A stretch of 64,000 nucleotides of DNA from an uncultured Aquitalea sp. (GTDB lineage: Bacteria; Pseudomonadota; Gammaproteobacteria; Burkholderiales; Chromobacteriaceae): contig NZ_CAMFLA010000015.1 of NCBI RefSeq assembly GCF_945957525.1, forward strand, positions 42,470 through 106,469, given 5' to 3'. Numbering within the stretch: position 1 is the stretch's first letter; each line of letters begins with the position of its first letter. Under the pieces are notes generated by a model, which worked only from the letters and a program-made list of their open reading frames with translations, ran no database searches and was not told the DNA's origin. The translations under genes were made by a program, and so were the position numbers. Below, one piece after another: positions 24,444 to 34,059 of the stretch.

Positions 24444-25472
24444 TCAGGCGCTCTCGAACCCTTGCAACACATTCACGGCGTTGACGCCGATCGGCTCCAC
24501 GGCGTATCCGCCCTCCAGGCAGAACACCGTGGGAATATGTAGCTTGCCGATACGCTCGCCAATACGCAGAAAATCTTCCGAGCGCAAGCGGAAACGGGAG
24601 ATGGGATCGCCCTCGAAAGTGTCCACTCCCAGCGATACCACCAGCGCTTCCGGCGCATAGCGGTCCACCTCCGCCAGCGCGGTATCCAGGGCAGCAAACC
24701 AAGTATCCGCCGGTGTCCCCGCCGCCAGCGGGAAGTTGAAGTTGTAACCCAGCCCCTCGCCCTCTCCCTTCTCATCGGCAAACCCAAGGAAGAAAGGGTA
24801 TTCGGTGCGCGGATCGCCATGCACCGACAGAAACAGCACATCCTTGCGACGATAGAAAATGTCCTGCGTCCCGTTGCCGTGGTGGTAATCCACATCCAGC
24901 ACCGCCACGCGCGAGGCGCCCTTGTCCCGCAGGTGTTGGGCGGCGATGGCAGCGTTGTTGAAAAAACAGTAACCGCCGCAGTAATCGAAGGCGGCATGAT
25001 GGCCGGGAGGGCGGCACAGCGCGAACGCCGCGCGGTCGCCAGCCACCAGCCGGTCGGCGGCGCTAAGCGACACATCTGCCGCAGCGCGGATGGCAGGCCA
25101 GGTGCCGGCGGTCAAGGGCGTGCCGCAGTCCATCGAGTAATAGCAGAGCTGGCCTTCCACGTGTTCAGGAATGGCTTCGCGCAGACGACGGATCTGCCAC
25201 ATTTTTGGCAGTGCATCGTAATCGCGGCCCATGGCGCTCCAACGGGCCCAGGCCGTTTCCAAAAACCTCACATAGCCCGCGTCATGCACCCGCAAGATGG
25301 GGTCCAGACCATGTTCGGCGGGTTGTCGCACGCTATTGGGGAATCGCCGCTGCGCTTCGGCCAACACCATGTCCGCACGGGAAGGGTTTTCGAAACAGGG
25401 CTTGAGGGTACCGTCGATCAGCTCGGCCTTGCCGTGCTGCAAGCGATGGGCATCGCTGTAGAAGGTGAGCAT
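24444..25472 (-). CDS. Histone deacetylase-like amidohydrolase
   Basis: 342 residues beginning MLTFYSDAHRLQHG, with GGGAGG-type ribosome site (GGGAGG, 7 nt). The HDAC/AcuC fold signatures are present: RPPGHHAAFDYCGGYCFFN with the paired histidines, the zinc-site DVDYHHGNGTQDIFY, and a late GVDTFEGDP with the second aspartate. Bacterial members remove acetyl groups from acetylpolyamines or other small amides. The agmatine/polyamine genes at 47 kb are not linked. Substrate not determined. Confidence 0.92.
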   Translation of the reverse strand: MLTFYSDAHRLQHGKAELIDGTLKPCFENPSRADMVLAEAQRRFPNSVRQPAEHGLDPILRVHDAGYVRFLETAWARWSAMGRDYDALPKMWQIRRLREAIPEHVEGQLCYYSMDCGTPLTAGTWPAIRAAADVSLSAADRLVAGDRAAFALCRPPGHHAAFDYCGGYCFFNNAAIAAQHLRDKGASRVAVLDVDYHHGNGTQDIFYRRKDVLFLSVHGDPRTEYPFFLGFADEKGEGEGLGYNFNFPLAAGTPADTWFAALDTALAEVDRYAPEALVVSLGVDTFEGDPISRFRLRSEDFLRIGERIGKLHIPTVFCLEGGYAVEPIGVNAVNVLQGFESA

Positions 25473-25566
25473 GGAAACCTCCCGGAAAAAGGAAGCCACC
25501 ATGCTCCCGCAGAGGGGCAGCCGGGTCAATGCCGCACTTGTGGCGGCTTGTCCCGGCTCAAGGGTG

Positions 25567-25983
25567 TCATTCTTCCAGCACGTCGCCGTCCACGTAGAAC
25601 CAGCGGTCGTCCTGTTTCACAAAGCGGCTGATCTCATGCAGGCGATAAGCCTTGCCGGCCACCTTGTAGCGCGCTACGTATTCGACGGTGCCTTCGCTGT
25701 CGGCCTTCTTGCCGCCTGAGGCGGCGCGAATTTCCAAGCCGATCCATTTCACCGGCGAATCCGCCGCCAGATCCAGCGACTCTGGCCGGGTGCTTTCATG
25801 CCAGCAGGACAGCAGATACGGCTCCTTCACCAACACATAGCCGGTATAGCGGGAGCGCATCAATTTCTCAGCGGTGGCGGGCAAGGCCTTGCCCTCGATA
25901 TACTCGCCGCAGCAGGATTCATAGGCGGCGGAAAGACCGCAGGGACAGCCCTCGGTCTGATTCTTTTTCTTGCTCTTGCTCAT
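25567..25983 (-). CDS. ychJ: YchJ/UPF0225-family SEC-C metal-binding protein
   Basis: 138 residues from MSKSKKKNQ. An N-terminal zinc-ribbon of the SEC-C type (CPCGLSAAYESCCG) is followed by an NTF2-like YchJ domain with RSRYTGYVL and FVEQ-like RFVKQDDRWFYVDG at the end. Function of the family is unknown. It follows the lipoprotein gene by 5 nt, so the two are probably co-transcribed. Confidence 0.92.
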   Translation of the reverse strand: MSKSKKKNQTEGCPCGLSAAYESCCGEYIEGKALPATAEKLMRSRYTGYVLVKEPYLLSCWHESTRPESLDLAADSPVKWIGLEIRAASGGKKADSEGTVEYVARYKVAGKAYRLHEISRFVKQDDRWFYVDGDVLEE

Positions 25984-25988
25984 GGTGA

Positions 25989-26465
25989 TCAGTGGTCTAG
26001 TGCCGGCAGTCCGTAGACTTTCAGCAGAAAATCGGTGAAGACGGGCTCGGGCGGACGGGGGTTCATGCGGGGCCAGCGGCGCATCCATTCACGCAGGCGC
26101 ATTTCCATGCGCGCTTGCGACTCTTCCTGGGTCAGCCTGCCGGCGTCGCGTTCCACCGCCAGGTAGCGATACATGGCGAAGGTATTGTCGTCCACCAGAT
26201 TGGGGCCGACCAACTTCAGACGGGTGAGGTTGAGCTGGTCCGCCGCCGCGGTGCGTGACAGCTCGCCCGCCTTTACCTTGCCTGCCAGGCGGGTGGCTTC
26301 GCGCACCAGCGCATCTGCGCGGGAATCCTGCCGCGGTGCTTGCGCCGGCGCGGAAGACGGCGCGCTGGAACGCACCGGAGCCGCCGGCTGTTGCAATAAA
26401 CTGCAACCGGCAAGCAACACAAGAGTCAGGGATGACGCTAGGCGGGAAAACGGGGCGAGAGTCAT
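25989..26465 (-). CDS. Predicted lipoprotein, function unknown
   Basis: 158 residues with a type II signal: basic-hydrophobic start and lipobox LLAGC with the acylated cysteine near residue 21. A Ser/Pro/Ala-rich linker follows, then a charged helical domain ending FLLKVYGLPALDH. No Asp at +2, so outer-membrane sorting is expected. It is first of a two-gene unit with ychJ. Confidence 0.75.
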   Translation of the reverse strand: MTLAPFSRLASSLTLVLLAGCSLLQQPAAPVRSSAPSSAPAQAPRQDSRADALVREATRLAGKVKAGELSRTAAADQLNLTRLKLVGPNLVDDNTFAMYRYLAVERDAGRLTQEESQARMEMRLREWMRRWPRMNPRPPEPVFTDFLLKVYGLPALDH

Positions 26466-26536
26466 GGCGGTGAGTGTAACGGATTATGGCCGGTTTTGGA
26501 CCCTCCGCCTGCGCGCATGTTTCGCCGGGCATGAAA

Positions 26537-26568
26537 AAACCGGCCAACGCCAAGGCGCGGGCCGGTTT
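26537..26568 (-). terminator. Terminator after cysK
   Basis: Stem AAACCGGCC/GGCCGGTTT enclosing about 14 nt, continued by a T run on the minus strand; 19 nt after the cysK stop. Confidence 0.8.
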
Positions 26569-26586
26569 GAAAAGCCGCTGGCGAGC

Positions 26587-27522
26587 TTAGCCGGCCAGAT
26601 GCTCAAACAAGGGCGTAGACAGGTAACGTTCGCCGAAAGAAGGAATCACCACCACAATCAGCTTGCCGGCGTTTTCCGGACGTTGCGCCAGTTGCAAGGC
26701 AGCCCATACCGCCGCACCGGAGGAAATACCCACCAGCACGCCCTCTTGCGTCGCTACCTTGCGAGCGGTATCGAAAGCGTCGTCATTCTTGACGCGGATG
26801 ATTTCGTCGTAGATGCCGGTGTTGAGGATGGGCGGCACGAAGCCGGCGCCGATACCCTGAATGGGGTGCGGGCCTTTGGGGCCGCCGGACAGTACCGGCG
26901 AGGCGTCCGGTTCTACCGCCACCACCTGCACGCCGGGCTTGCGCGCTTTCAGCACTTCGCCCACGCCAGTGATGGTGCCGCCGGTGCCGACACCGGCCAC
27001 GAGAATGTCTACCTGTCCGTCGGTATCGCGCCAGATTTCTTCGGCCGTGGTGTTGCGGTGCACTTCCGGGTTGGCCGGGTTTTCAAACTGCTGCGGCAGG
27101 AACCAGGTGTCTGGATTGGCTTCCACCAGCTCGCGCGCCTTGGCGATGGCGCCGCCCATGCCGTCCGGGCCCGGCGTGAGAATGAGTTCGGCACCGTAAG
27201 CGCGGAGCAACTGGCGGCGCTCGCGGCTCATGGTTTCCGGCATGGTGATCACCAGCTTGTAGCCGCGCGCGGCGCAGACCATGGCCAAGCCGATGCCGGT
27301 GTTGCCCGAGGTGGGCTCGACGATGGTGGTGCCCGGCCCGATCTTGCCGGCTTTTTCGGCAGCGTCGATCATGGCCAGAGCGATACGGTCTTTCACGCTG
27401 TGCGCCGGATTGAAGAACTCCAGCTTGGCCGCCACGGTAGCCACGCTGCCGGCGGTGACGCGATTGAGTTTTACCAGCGGTGTGTTGCCGATCAGGTCGG
27501 TAATGCTCTGGGCGATGGCCAT
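26587..27522 (-). CDS. cysK: Cysteine synthase A (O-acetylserine sulfhydrylase)
   Basis: 311 residues. The PLP lysine lies in [11 protein letters not shown] (about residue 44), the substrate loop [11 protein letters not shown] near 68-78, and GTGGTITG forms the phosphate cup. GISSGAA and the C-terminal YLSTPLF are CysK-like. It makes cysteine from O-acetylserine and sulfide. Monocistronic. It is the housekeeping paralogue of the SbnA-like gene at 9.5 kb, which differs at the PTSGNTG loop (SSSGNTG) and so is not a simple duplicate. Confidence 0.95.
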   Translation of the reverse strand: MAIAQSITDLIGNTPLVKLNRVTAGSVATVAAKLEFFNPAHSVKDRIALAMIDAAEKAGKIGPGTTIVEPTSGNTGIGLAMVCAARGYKLVITMPETMSRERRQLLRAYGAELILTPGPDGMGGAIAKARELVEANPDTWFLPQQFENPANPEVHRNTTAEEIWRDTDGQVDILVAGVGTGGTITGVGEVLKARKPGVQVVAVEPDASPVLSGGPKGPHPIQGIGAGFVPPILNTGIYDEIIRVKNDDAFDTARKVATQEGVLVGISSGAAVWAALQLAQRPENAGKLIVVVIPSFGERYLSTPLFEHLAG

Positions 27523-27640
27523 AGTCTTATTCTCCCGGGCTACAAAAGAGTGAAGTTAGATAGCGCTTATAATATATGACCGGCCCCTGCTGGCTAATAG
27601 TGTTTTCTTATAACCAATTAACCATAAAATTTCGCACGAT

Positions 27641-28507
27641 ATGCCAACACAGGAAGATCTGGTGCCGCTGCAGGGCTGGCGCCGCAAGTTGTACATCATC
27701 ATTTTTGAAGCGGACACCCGCACCGGGCGGTTGTTCGACCTCGCCGTGATCGTCACCATCATTTTGTCCTTGCTGACGGTGACGCTGGAAAGCGTCGCCA
27801 GCATCCGCGCTCGATGGGGTGTGGAACTCAAAGCATTGGACTGGCTGTTCACGGTCTTTTTCACCATCGAATACACCTTGCGTCTACTATGCGTGCACAA
27901 ACCGCTGCGCTACGCACGCAGCTTTTTCGGCGTGGTGGATTTACTGGCTATCCTGCCACTGTACCTGGCCTTGTTTGTGCCGGAAAGCCGCTTTCTGGCG
28001 GACATACGAGTGCTACGCTTGCTGCGGATTTTCCGCATCCTGAAGATGACGCGCTATATGGGCGAAGCAAGGGAGCTGCGCCGCGCCATGCTGGCCAGCC
28101 GGCGCAAAATCACGGTGTTTCTCGCCTCCGTGATGATGCTGGTGATCATCCTTGGCACGCTGATGTATGTTATTGAGGGCGATGAACACGGCTTCACCAG
28201 CATTCCCACCAGCATTTACTGGGCCATTGTCACCCTCACCACGGTGGGCTTTGGCGATATCACACCCAAGACGCCGCTCGGGCAGGCGCTGGCCAGCGTG
28301 GTGATGATCACTGGCTACGCCATCATCGCCGTACCTACTGGCATTGTCACAGCGGAAATCGCCCGCAACAGCCTCAAACACCCGGACCACGAATCCGGCA
28401 CCCGCCTCTGCCCGCACTGTTTCACCGAAGGACATGACTGGGATGCGCTGTATTGCAAACATTGCGGCGGCAAGTTGCCGCGCCCGGCCAAGGATGTGGT
28501 GAGCTGA
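27641..28507 (+). CDS. Six-helix voltage-gated K+ channel with C-terminal zinc ribbon
   Basis: 288 residues. Helices S1-S6 are visible; S4 carries regularly spaced arginines (IRVLRLLRIFRILKMTR), and the pore helix is followed by the selectivity filter TTVGFGDI. After S6 and a charged linker the chain ends in two CxxC knuckles (LCPHC and CKHCGGKL), a zinc-ribbon tail not found in KvAP-type channels of model bacteria. It probably assembles as a tetramer. The metal-binding tail could regulate gating, but this is speculation. Confidence 0.9.
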   Translation: MPTQEDLVPLQGWRRKLYIIIFEADTRTGRLFDLAVIVTIILSLLTVTLESVASIRARWGVELKALDWLFTVFFTIEYTLRLLCVHKPLRYARSFFGVVDLLAILPLYLALFVPESRFLADIRVLRLLRIFRILKMTRYMGEARELRRAMLASRRKITVFLASVMMLVIILGTLMYVIEGDEHGFTSIPTSIYWAIVTLTTVGFGDITPKTPLGQALASVVMITGYAIIAVPTGIVTAEIARNSLKHPDHESGTRLCPHCFTEGHDWDALYCKHCGGKLPRPAKDVVS

Positions 28508-28639
28508 AACCCGCTCACACACCCCAGATTCTGCGTTGCGCCTTCTTGCCGTACTCCGGGCACCGCCTGCGTCGGCGCGTCTTGGCTCAGACGCCTCTGC
28601 GAGGCGTGGTTAGCGGCGCCGGGACTGAGCAGCTGGGTC

Positions 28640-29170
28640 TTAGGCAGGAAACGGCAGCCGTTTGACTCCGCAAGCCGCCCACGCGGCGGCAACGCGCTCG
28701 TCAAAGGCCACCAGCCAGATATCCCGCACGCAGGCGTCCGGATGCTGGTACATCCAGTGATGCACCGCCTCCACCGAGAGCCAGCATGCCTCTTCCAGCG
28801 GATAACCGTATACGCCGCAGCTGATGGCGGGAAAAGCGATGCTGCTCATCCCTTGTGCCAACGCCAGATCTAGGCTCGCCGCGTAACAACGGCGCAAGGT
28901 GGCCGCCTCATCGTGCTGACCGCCCTGCCAGATGGGGCCCACTGTATGAATGACATGACGCGCCGGCAAATCATGGCCGCCGGTCAGCTTGGCCTCCCCC
29001 GGCTGGCAGCCGTTCAAGGCGCGACACTCGACCAGCAAGGCAGGACCGGCTGCGCGATGTATCGCGCCATCCACCCCACCGCCGCCCAGCAAGCTACTGT
29101 TGGCGGCATTGACAATGGCGTCTACCGCCAGCGTGGTGATATCGCCTTGAATCACGGCCAACTGCGTCAT
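28640..29170 (-). CDS. Macrodomain O-acetyl-ADP-ribose deacetylase (YmdB-like)
   Basis: 176 residues from [12 protein letters not shown]; a longer frame exists but this ATG overlaps the glycerate kinase stop in ATGA. The ADP-ribose site is complete: [23 protein letters not shown] with the catalytic aspartate, and [13 protein letters not shown]. Members hydrolyse O-acetyl-ADP-ribose or remove mono-ADP-ribose from proteins. Coupled downstream of garK. Confidence 0.93.
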   Translation of the reverse strand: MTQLAVIQGDITTLAVDAIVNAANSSLLGGGGVDGAIHRAAGPALLVECRALNGCQPGEAKLTGGHDLPARHVIHTVGPIWQGGQHDEAATLRRCYAASLDLALAQGMSSIAFPAISCGVYGYPLEEACWLSVEAVHHWMYQHPDACVRDIWLVAFDERVAAAWAACGVKRLPFPA

Positions 29171-30297
29171 CCGCCTCTCCTTGCCGCCAGTATCGCGCGA
29201 GCCAGCTGCTCTGCGCACTCCGCCACCCGCTCCGCCGCTTCATCCAGGGCCATAGCCAGCGTCATCGGCCGGTTGCACAGTGAAAACATGCCCTGAAAGC
29301 GTTGCGCCAACCGCCCCTCGGCATCCGCCTCCACGGCACCCGAGATCAGACTGACCGGCACGCCAGCGGTGGCGGCCAGCGCCGCCACGCAGGCAGGCGC
29401 CTTGCCGGACAGGGTCTGGCTGTCGCTGCGCCCTTCGCCGCTCAGCGCCCAGTCAGCCTGCGTCAGGGCCGCCGCCAGACCGGTATGCTCGGCCACCGCC
29501 TCCGCGCCGGAACGCATGCAGCCGCCCAGCCATTGCAAGGCATAGCCCAAACCGCCGGCCGCACCGCTGCCCGGCCGCAGACGAACCGCCTCGCCATGCA
29601 AGGCGTCCAGTTCCCCAGCCCAGGCCTCAATGCCGGCATCCAATGCTTGGGCGACGTCAGCGCTGACACCTTTTTGCGCGCCAAACACAGCCGTAGCGCC
29701 ACGCGAGCCGGTCAGCGGGTTATCCACATCCGACCAGATTTCCAGCTCAACATCGCGCCATGCTTCACGCAGGCCTTCGGCCAACAGGGTGACACAAGCG
29801 GCCATCTGCGCCGGACTGCCATCCAGGACGCCCCCCGTCGCGTCGCGCCACTCTGCGCCCAAAGCCGCCAGACAACCTGCGCCGCCGTCATTAGTGCTGG
29901 AACCGCCCAGCGCCACTGCAATACGGCGCACGCCGGACTCGCGCAGCTGACGCAATACACTGCCGACTCCGCCGCTATGCCGCTGCAGCACCGCAGTTTC
30001 TCCAGCCTGAGGCAAGCCGACAATGCGTGCCACCTCCACCACCACCATGCCGTTCGGCAAACGCAGGCACGCCACTTCCTGTGCCCTCCCCACCGCATCC
30101 AGCGACGGCAATGACAGCCACTCGCCGCCGCTGGCAGCATGCAAGGCATCCAGCGTCCCCTCCCCGCCGTCCGCCATGGGTTTCAGTACGCATTCCGCCG
30201 CGGGGTCAGCACGCAGCAAACCGCGACGCATGGCCTGCGCCACCTCGGCGGCGGACAAGGAGCCTTTGTAGGAATCGGGAGCGAGCAGCCAGCGCAT
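29167..30297 (-). CDS. garK: Glycerate 2-kinase (GarK/GlxK family)
   Basis: 376 residues. Family landmarks are [18 protein letters not shown] at the start, PMADGGEGT near 40-50, [13 protein letters not shown], and the late [17 protein letters not shown]. It phosphorylates D-glycerate to 2-phosphoglycerate in glyoxylate or sugar-acid use. No glyoxylate carboligase or reductase genes are adjacent; only the macrodomain gene follows. Confidence 0.94.
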   Translation of the reverse strand: MRWLLAPDSYKGSLSAAEVAQAMRRGLLRADPAAECVLKPMADGGEGTLDALHAASGGEWLSLPSLDAVGRAQEVACLRLPNGMVVVEVARIVGLPQAGETAVLQRHSGGVGSVLRQLRESGVRRIAVALGGSSTNDGGAGCLAALGAEWRDATGGVLDGSPAQMAACVTLLAEGLREAWRDVELEIWSDVDNPLTGSRGATAVFGAQKGVSADVAQALDAGIEAWAGELDALHGEAVRLRPGSGAAGGLGYALQWLGGCMRSGAEAVAEHTGLAAALTQADWALSGEGRSDSQTLSGKAPACVAALAATAGVPVSLISGAVEADAEGRLAQRFQGMFSLCNRPMTLAMALDEAAERVAECAEQLARAILAARRGG

Positions 30298-30331
30298 GGC
30301 GTCACCTCAAAACAATGGACAGTGAATGTAA

Positions 30332-30364
30332 AAAACCCTCCGGCGCGGAGCAACGGAGGGTTTT
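30332..30364 (-). terminator. Terminator after proQ-like gene
   Basis: Stem AAAACCCTCCG/CGGAGGGTTTT with an 11-nt loop and a T run on the minus strand, 35 nt past the stop at 30399. Confidence 0.85.
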
Positions 30365-30398
30365 GTCTAAGCGAGGCGCAGGTGCGCGGTCTGCTGGT

Positions 30399-30818
30399 TT
30401 ATTCCGGCGCCTTCTCGGCGGCCGGCGCGTCCGACACCGGGGCCTCTACCACCGGCGCGGCCTCTGCTGCCGGCTTGGGCGCGGACATCAACTGAGCGGC
30501 TTTTTTCTCTTCGGCGGTGACTTCGCCGGCCGGCTTGCCGGCCAGATCAAAGCGCTTGCCGCCGCGAGCCAGCGATTTGACGTAGCGCGGCTTGCGACAG
30601 TGGTTGGCCACCACGCGGGAAATCAGCACCGGCTCGAATTGCGGCAAGGAAGCGATCAGGCTCTCGTGGATGCCCAGCGCAAGCGGGCGGAACTGGCGAA
30701 ACACTTCGAACTTGCTGTAAACATGCTCCGCGATCATCTCGGTCTGCTTTTTCTTGGACAGACTTTGTACGGCGGATTTGAGTGCAGCACCCAGTGCCGT
30801 TTCGGTATTTGGCTTCAT
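30399..30818 (-). CDS. proQ: Minimal ProQ/FinO-domain RNA chaperone
   Basis: 139 residues. The FinO-like fold covers about residues 25-100: FEVFRQFRPLALGIHESL, then SRVVANHCRKPRYVKSLARG with its basic surface, and RFDLAG. The C-terminal 40 residues are Ala/Glu/Pro-rich and disordered-looking. The N- and C-terminal extensions of enterobacterial ProQ are missing, which matches the minimal neisserial ProQ. It binds structured RNAs and sRNA-mRNA pairs. Monocistronic. Confidence 0.88.
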   Translation of the reverse strand: MKPNTETALGAALKSAVQSLSKKKQTEMIAEHVYSKFEVFRQFRPLALGIHESLIASLPQFEPVLISRVVANHCRKPRYVKSLARGGKRFDLAGKPAGEVTAEEKKAAQLMSAPKPAAEAAPVVEAPVSDAPAAEKAPE

Positions 30819-31031
30819 GAACTTCTGTCTAGATCCTGTAACGCATCAAGCTTGGGCAGTCCGACTGCCCCAACATTAATGGCGGTCTGCATCGCCGCCT
30901 GCCCTGTTCCTCGCGCCGGCGCTTGCCGACGCAGCGTATCTTAATGCAGCTTCGCCGGCCTTGCCAGCCAAAGGAGGCCTGCAAGCGCTGGAAAACGACA
31001 TGCCGTGCGAACATTGAGACAGGCAGTCGGT

Positions 31032-31332
31032 TGGTGCGCCCAGCCGGGGTCGAACCGGCATGACCGAAGTCGAGGGATTTTCTTACCACTTCGGCTTTCG
31101 CCGCCGCCCTTGCGGGCGTTCGTGGTCTGGACTTTGTCTTGACCGTAGCTAGTGCCTTAGGCCGGCGCCGTCAAGTCTCTGCACGTTCCCCGAAGAACCG
31201 GGGCTTCGCTCAGCGTTGCCTCGCCGTCAGGCAGGGGGTTCGCTGAATTTGACGCCATTCACACAGCGGCTTTCGCACGCTGGTGCTCAAATTGTTTAAG
31301 TCCCTTGCGTCTACCAATTTCGCCATGGGCGC
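31032..31332 (-). tRNA. tRNA-Leu (anticodon UAA), interrupted by a group I intron
   Basis: The 5' exon (31298-31332, 35 nt) begins GCGCCCATGG, carries the D arm with TTGGTAGA and ends AGGGACTT. The 3' exon (31032-31081, 50 nt) begins AAAATCCCT, includes a class II variable arm and T arm GCCGGTTCGACCCCGGC, and ends TGGGCGCACCA. Joined, they give an 85-nt leucine tRNA with anticodon loop CTTAAAA. The insertion lies between the U and A of the anticodon, the site used by the cyanobacterial tRNA-Leu(UAA) intron. Both exons pair perfectly in acceptor and anticodon stems. Confidence 0.93.
31082..31297 (-). ncRNA. Group I self-splicing intron, 216 nt, no ORF
   Basis: The core elements occur in order on the minus strand. 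P-like AAATTCAGCGAAC is at 31239-31250, Q AACGCTGAGC at 31208-31217, R GTGCAGAGACTTGA at 31171-31184 and S AAGACAAAGTCC at 31129-31140; R and S can form P7. The exon ends in U and the intron in G, the usual group I boundaries. CTT at the 5' splice site can pair with GAG a few nt into the intron to make P1 with a U-G pair. Size and site suggest subgroup IC3, like the Anabaena and Azoarcus tRNA introns. Confidence 0.88.
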
Positions 31333-31554
31333 ACCGAGTGGCGGATTATGCCAGCACTTGTCGCCCGAGTCACCCTCCCAAAAACCAAATAGCCCCCCTG
31401 CTTTCCGGAAATGCCAAAGGCAATTTCGCGTATTGCCCCAGCGCAAGGCTTTGCGCGAAGATGTGGGACTTGTGCCCGGCGCCAGGAGAAACCGTCGGGC
31501 AGGACGCCTCGCCGCGTCTGCCGTCACCACTCGCTACAAAGGAATTGCCGCACC

Positions 31555-32751
31555 ATGTTCGAACACGTCGACGCCTACCCCGGCGACCCCATCCTCACTC
31601 TGGTGGAAACCTTTCACGCCGACAGTCGCGCCGAAAAGGTGAATCTGGGCATTGGCCTGTATTACGACGAAGCGGGCCGCATCCCGCTGCTGTCCTCGGT
31701 GCAAAAAGCCGAGGCCGCCCGCGCCGCGTCGCCGTTGCCACGCCCCTACCTGCCGATGGAGGGCGCCGCCAACTACCGCAGCGCCGTGCAGAAGCTGCTG
31801 TTCGGCGCTGAACATCCCGCCGTGGCCGCCCAGCGCATCGCCACCATTCAGACCATTGGCGGATCCGGCGCGCTGAAAGTGGGCGCGGACTTCCTCAAGC
31901 GCTACTTCCCGGCCAGCGAGGCCTGGATCAGCAACCCGTCCTGGGACAATCACCGCGCCATCTTTGAAGGCGCGGGCATCGTGGTGCACGACTACCCCTA
32001 TTACGACGCGGCTACCGGCGGCGTGCAATTTGATGCCATGCTGTCCACCCTGCGCCAGCTGCCGGCCCAGAGCATCGTGTTGCTGCATCCCTGCTGCCAC
32101 AACCCTACCGGGGTGGATCTGAGCCGCGCCCAGTGGGACCAGGTGGTCAAGACTGTGGTGGAAGGCAAGCTGATTCCGTTCATGGATATCGCCTATCAGG
32201 GTTTTGGCGAAGGCCTGGACGAAGACGCCTACGCCATCCGCGCCATGGCCGATGCCGGCGTCAGTTTCTTTGTCAGCAATTCCTTCTCCAAGAACCTGTC
32301 CTTCTATGGCGAGCGCTGTGGCGGCCTGTCCATCGTCTGTGCGGATAAGGCGGAGGCGGATCGCGTGCTGGGTCAGATGAAGGCCACCGTGCGCCGCAAC
32401 TATTCCAGCCCACCGACCCACGGCGGCCAGATTACCGCCGCCGTGATGAACGACCCGGCGCTGTTTGCCGAATGGCAGGGTGAGGTGGCCGCCATGCGCG
32501 AGCGCATCAAGGCCATGCGTCACAGCCTGTTTGACGTATTGAGTGCCCGCATTCCGGGTCGCGACTTCAGCTACTTCGTCAAACAACAAGGCATGTTCAG
32601 CTATACCGGCCTCAGCCCGGCGCAAGTGGATCGCTTGCGCGAGGAGTTTGCCGTGTATCTGGTGCGTTCCGGCCGCATGTGTGTAGCCGGTCTCAATAGC
32701 CGCAATGTCGGCTACGTAGCGGAAGCCATGGCCACCGTGCTGCAGGACTAA
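31555..32751 (+). CDS. tyrB: Aromatic amino acid aminotransferase
   Basis: 398 residues from [14 protein letters not shown], with AAAGGA 11 nt upstream; the open frame reaches back into the tRNA flank. It is a class I fold-type I aminotransferase: [17 protein letters not shown] at the N-terminus, [10 protein letters not shown], and the PLP lysine in [16 protein letters not shown] (near 250). It transaminates tyrosine, phenylalanine and aspartate with 2-oxoglutarate. TyrB is favoured over AspC by the N-terminal residues but the distinction is not firm. Confidence 0.92.
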   Translation: MFEHVDAYPGDPILTLVETFHADSRAEKVNLGIGLYYDEAGRIPLLSSVQKAEAARAASPLPRPYLPMEGAANYRSAVQKLLFGAEHPAVAAQRIATIQTIGGSGALKVGADFLKRYFPASEAWISNPSWDNHRAIFEGAGIVVHDYPYYDAATGGVQFDAMLSTLRQLPAQSIVLLHPCCHNPTGVDLSRAQWDQVVKTVVEGKLIPFMDIAYQGFGEGLDEDAYAIRAMADAGVSFFVSNSFSKNLSFYGERCGGLSIVCADKAEADRVLGQMKATVRRNYSSPPTHGGQITAAVMNDPALFAEWQGEVAAMRERIKAMRHSLFDVLSARIPGRDFSYFVKQQGMFSYTGLSPAQVDRLREEFAVYLVRSGRMCVAGLNSRNVGYVAEAMATVLQD

Positions 32752-32780
32752 CCCTCTTATCAAAGGGAATTGCTTGCAAA

Positions 32781-32805
32781 AAAGCCCGGAAAGTTTCCGG
32801 GCTTT
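32781..32805. terminator. Bidirectional terminator between tyrB and yejK
   Basis: Stem AAAGCCCGGA/TCCGGGCTTT with flanking A and T runs on both strands, lying between the convergent stops at 32751 and 32845. Confidence 0.88.
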
Positions 32806-32844
32806 TTGCTGACTCACGCGGCTTGACGCCGCACAAAAGCAAGA

Positions 32845-33858
32845 TCAATCCCGCTTGTTGAGATTGAGCGTCAATGTCAGCCCGCCTTCGCCATCATTCA
32901 CCGACTGTATATTCTTCAGGGTGATGCCAGCCGGCAGCAGTACGCTGATGCCGTGACCCACGCCATAGCGGGACAAGGATTTCTCCAGCCGCTTGGCCAT
33001 GTTCTGCGCCGGCAGACGCGCTTCTTCGTCCACGCCAAAGCCGTAGGATTCCGCCGCCGCGTCAAACGCCTGGTTTACCTGCTCCTTGGGAACGAATTTC
33101 TCGGCAATAGCCCCTACCTGCCCGGCCGACATCTCTTCTTCGTTTTGACAGGCTGCCAGGAACTCATCCTTGAAACGCGCCTGCTCCATCGGATCGACAA
33201 TCTCTTCGGACAACTGCTCCACCACGCTGGCCACCATGCGGGTGGTCGTGCTGGCGTCCGGCACGCGCATGGCCTTGAGGAAATCGTCCAGCCAAAACTT
33301 GGCCTGCTGCCCGCCCCTATCCACCGCATACACCAGCGGGCCGTTTTCCAGAATCAACGCCCCCTTGTCGATCAGCTTGGGGTTGATGCCAGAAGCGTGG
33401 CGGATGTCGAACACCTCGCCTGACTCGATAATGGACAGAAAATCGTCGCGCACTTCCGACTTGAACACCCCCAGCGCGCGCAACTCGCGCTCGCCGTCCG
33501 ACAAGCCCGCAAACTGGATCACGAACAGATCGCCCGCGCTGATATTGGGATGCTGCGAACGCGCATGCAAATGACGGGCCAAGCGCTGGGACAGGGCAAG
33601 GAAGTCGATCTCGCCACGGAAAAACTGGCGGCTGAAGTGATAGACCTCGTTCAAATTGAGATCTGTCTCATGAAAAAACTGGTGCTTCTTTTTATCGGAC
33701 ACCACACCGCGCAAATAGCCGGACAGAATCAGCGACGACACTTCATCGTCTACCTCGGTAGTGCGTTCGGACAACTGCAGCGGTTCGCCGCGCGTGGCGT
33801 TGCCCACGCGATGCACCACCAGGCGTTCAACACGGGATTCGGCGATCTGGATAGTCAT
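32845..33858 (-). CDS. yejK: Nucleoid-associated protein NdpA/YejK (NA37 family)
   Basis: 337 residues from MTIQIAESRVERLVVHRVG, the usual start of the family; a 26-residue upstream extension is rejected. The NA37 domain covers nearly the whole chain, with SDKKKHQFFHETDLNLNEV (written in part) and FWLDDFLKAMRV as landmarks. The protein binds the nucleoid in the cytoplasm and its exact function is unknown. It is about the E. coli length. Confidence 0.92.
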   Translation of the reverse strand: MTIQIAESRVERLVVHRVGNATRGEPLQLSERTTEVDDEVSSLILSGYLRGVVSDKKKHQFFHETDLNLNEVYHFSRQFFRGEIDFLALSQRLARHLHARSQHPNISAGDLFVIQFAGLSDGERELRALGVFKSEVRDDFLSIIESGEVFDIRHASGINPKLIDKGALILENGPLVYAVDRGGQQAKFWLDDFLKAMRVPDASTTTRMVASVVEQLSEEIVDPMEQARFKDEFLAACQNEEEMSAGQVGAIAEKFVPKEQVNQAFDAAAESYGFGVDEEARLPAQNMAKRLEKSLSRYGVGHGISVLLPAGITLKNIQSVNDGEGGLTLTLNLNKRD

Positions 33859-34059
33859 GAATGTGGCTGCGAAAACGAAAAGGAAGCGCGAATTATTCAC
33901 CGCCTCCCCGTCGATGACAAGCAAAGCCCCGGACATCTATGCCAATACATGACATCTTACTTTTTTCTTCTCGCCGATTTCCTATGCTTCAGGGAAGAGC
34001 GTCGACACAGACGACACACACGAAGCCATCAATGACAGCCCGCCAGAATGAGGAATTTC

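Noticed and set aside
31534..32817. Leftward 427-codon frame opposite tyrB
   Set aside because: Long only because of GC-rich codon bias; it would run through the bidirectional terminator.
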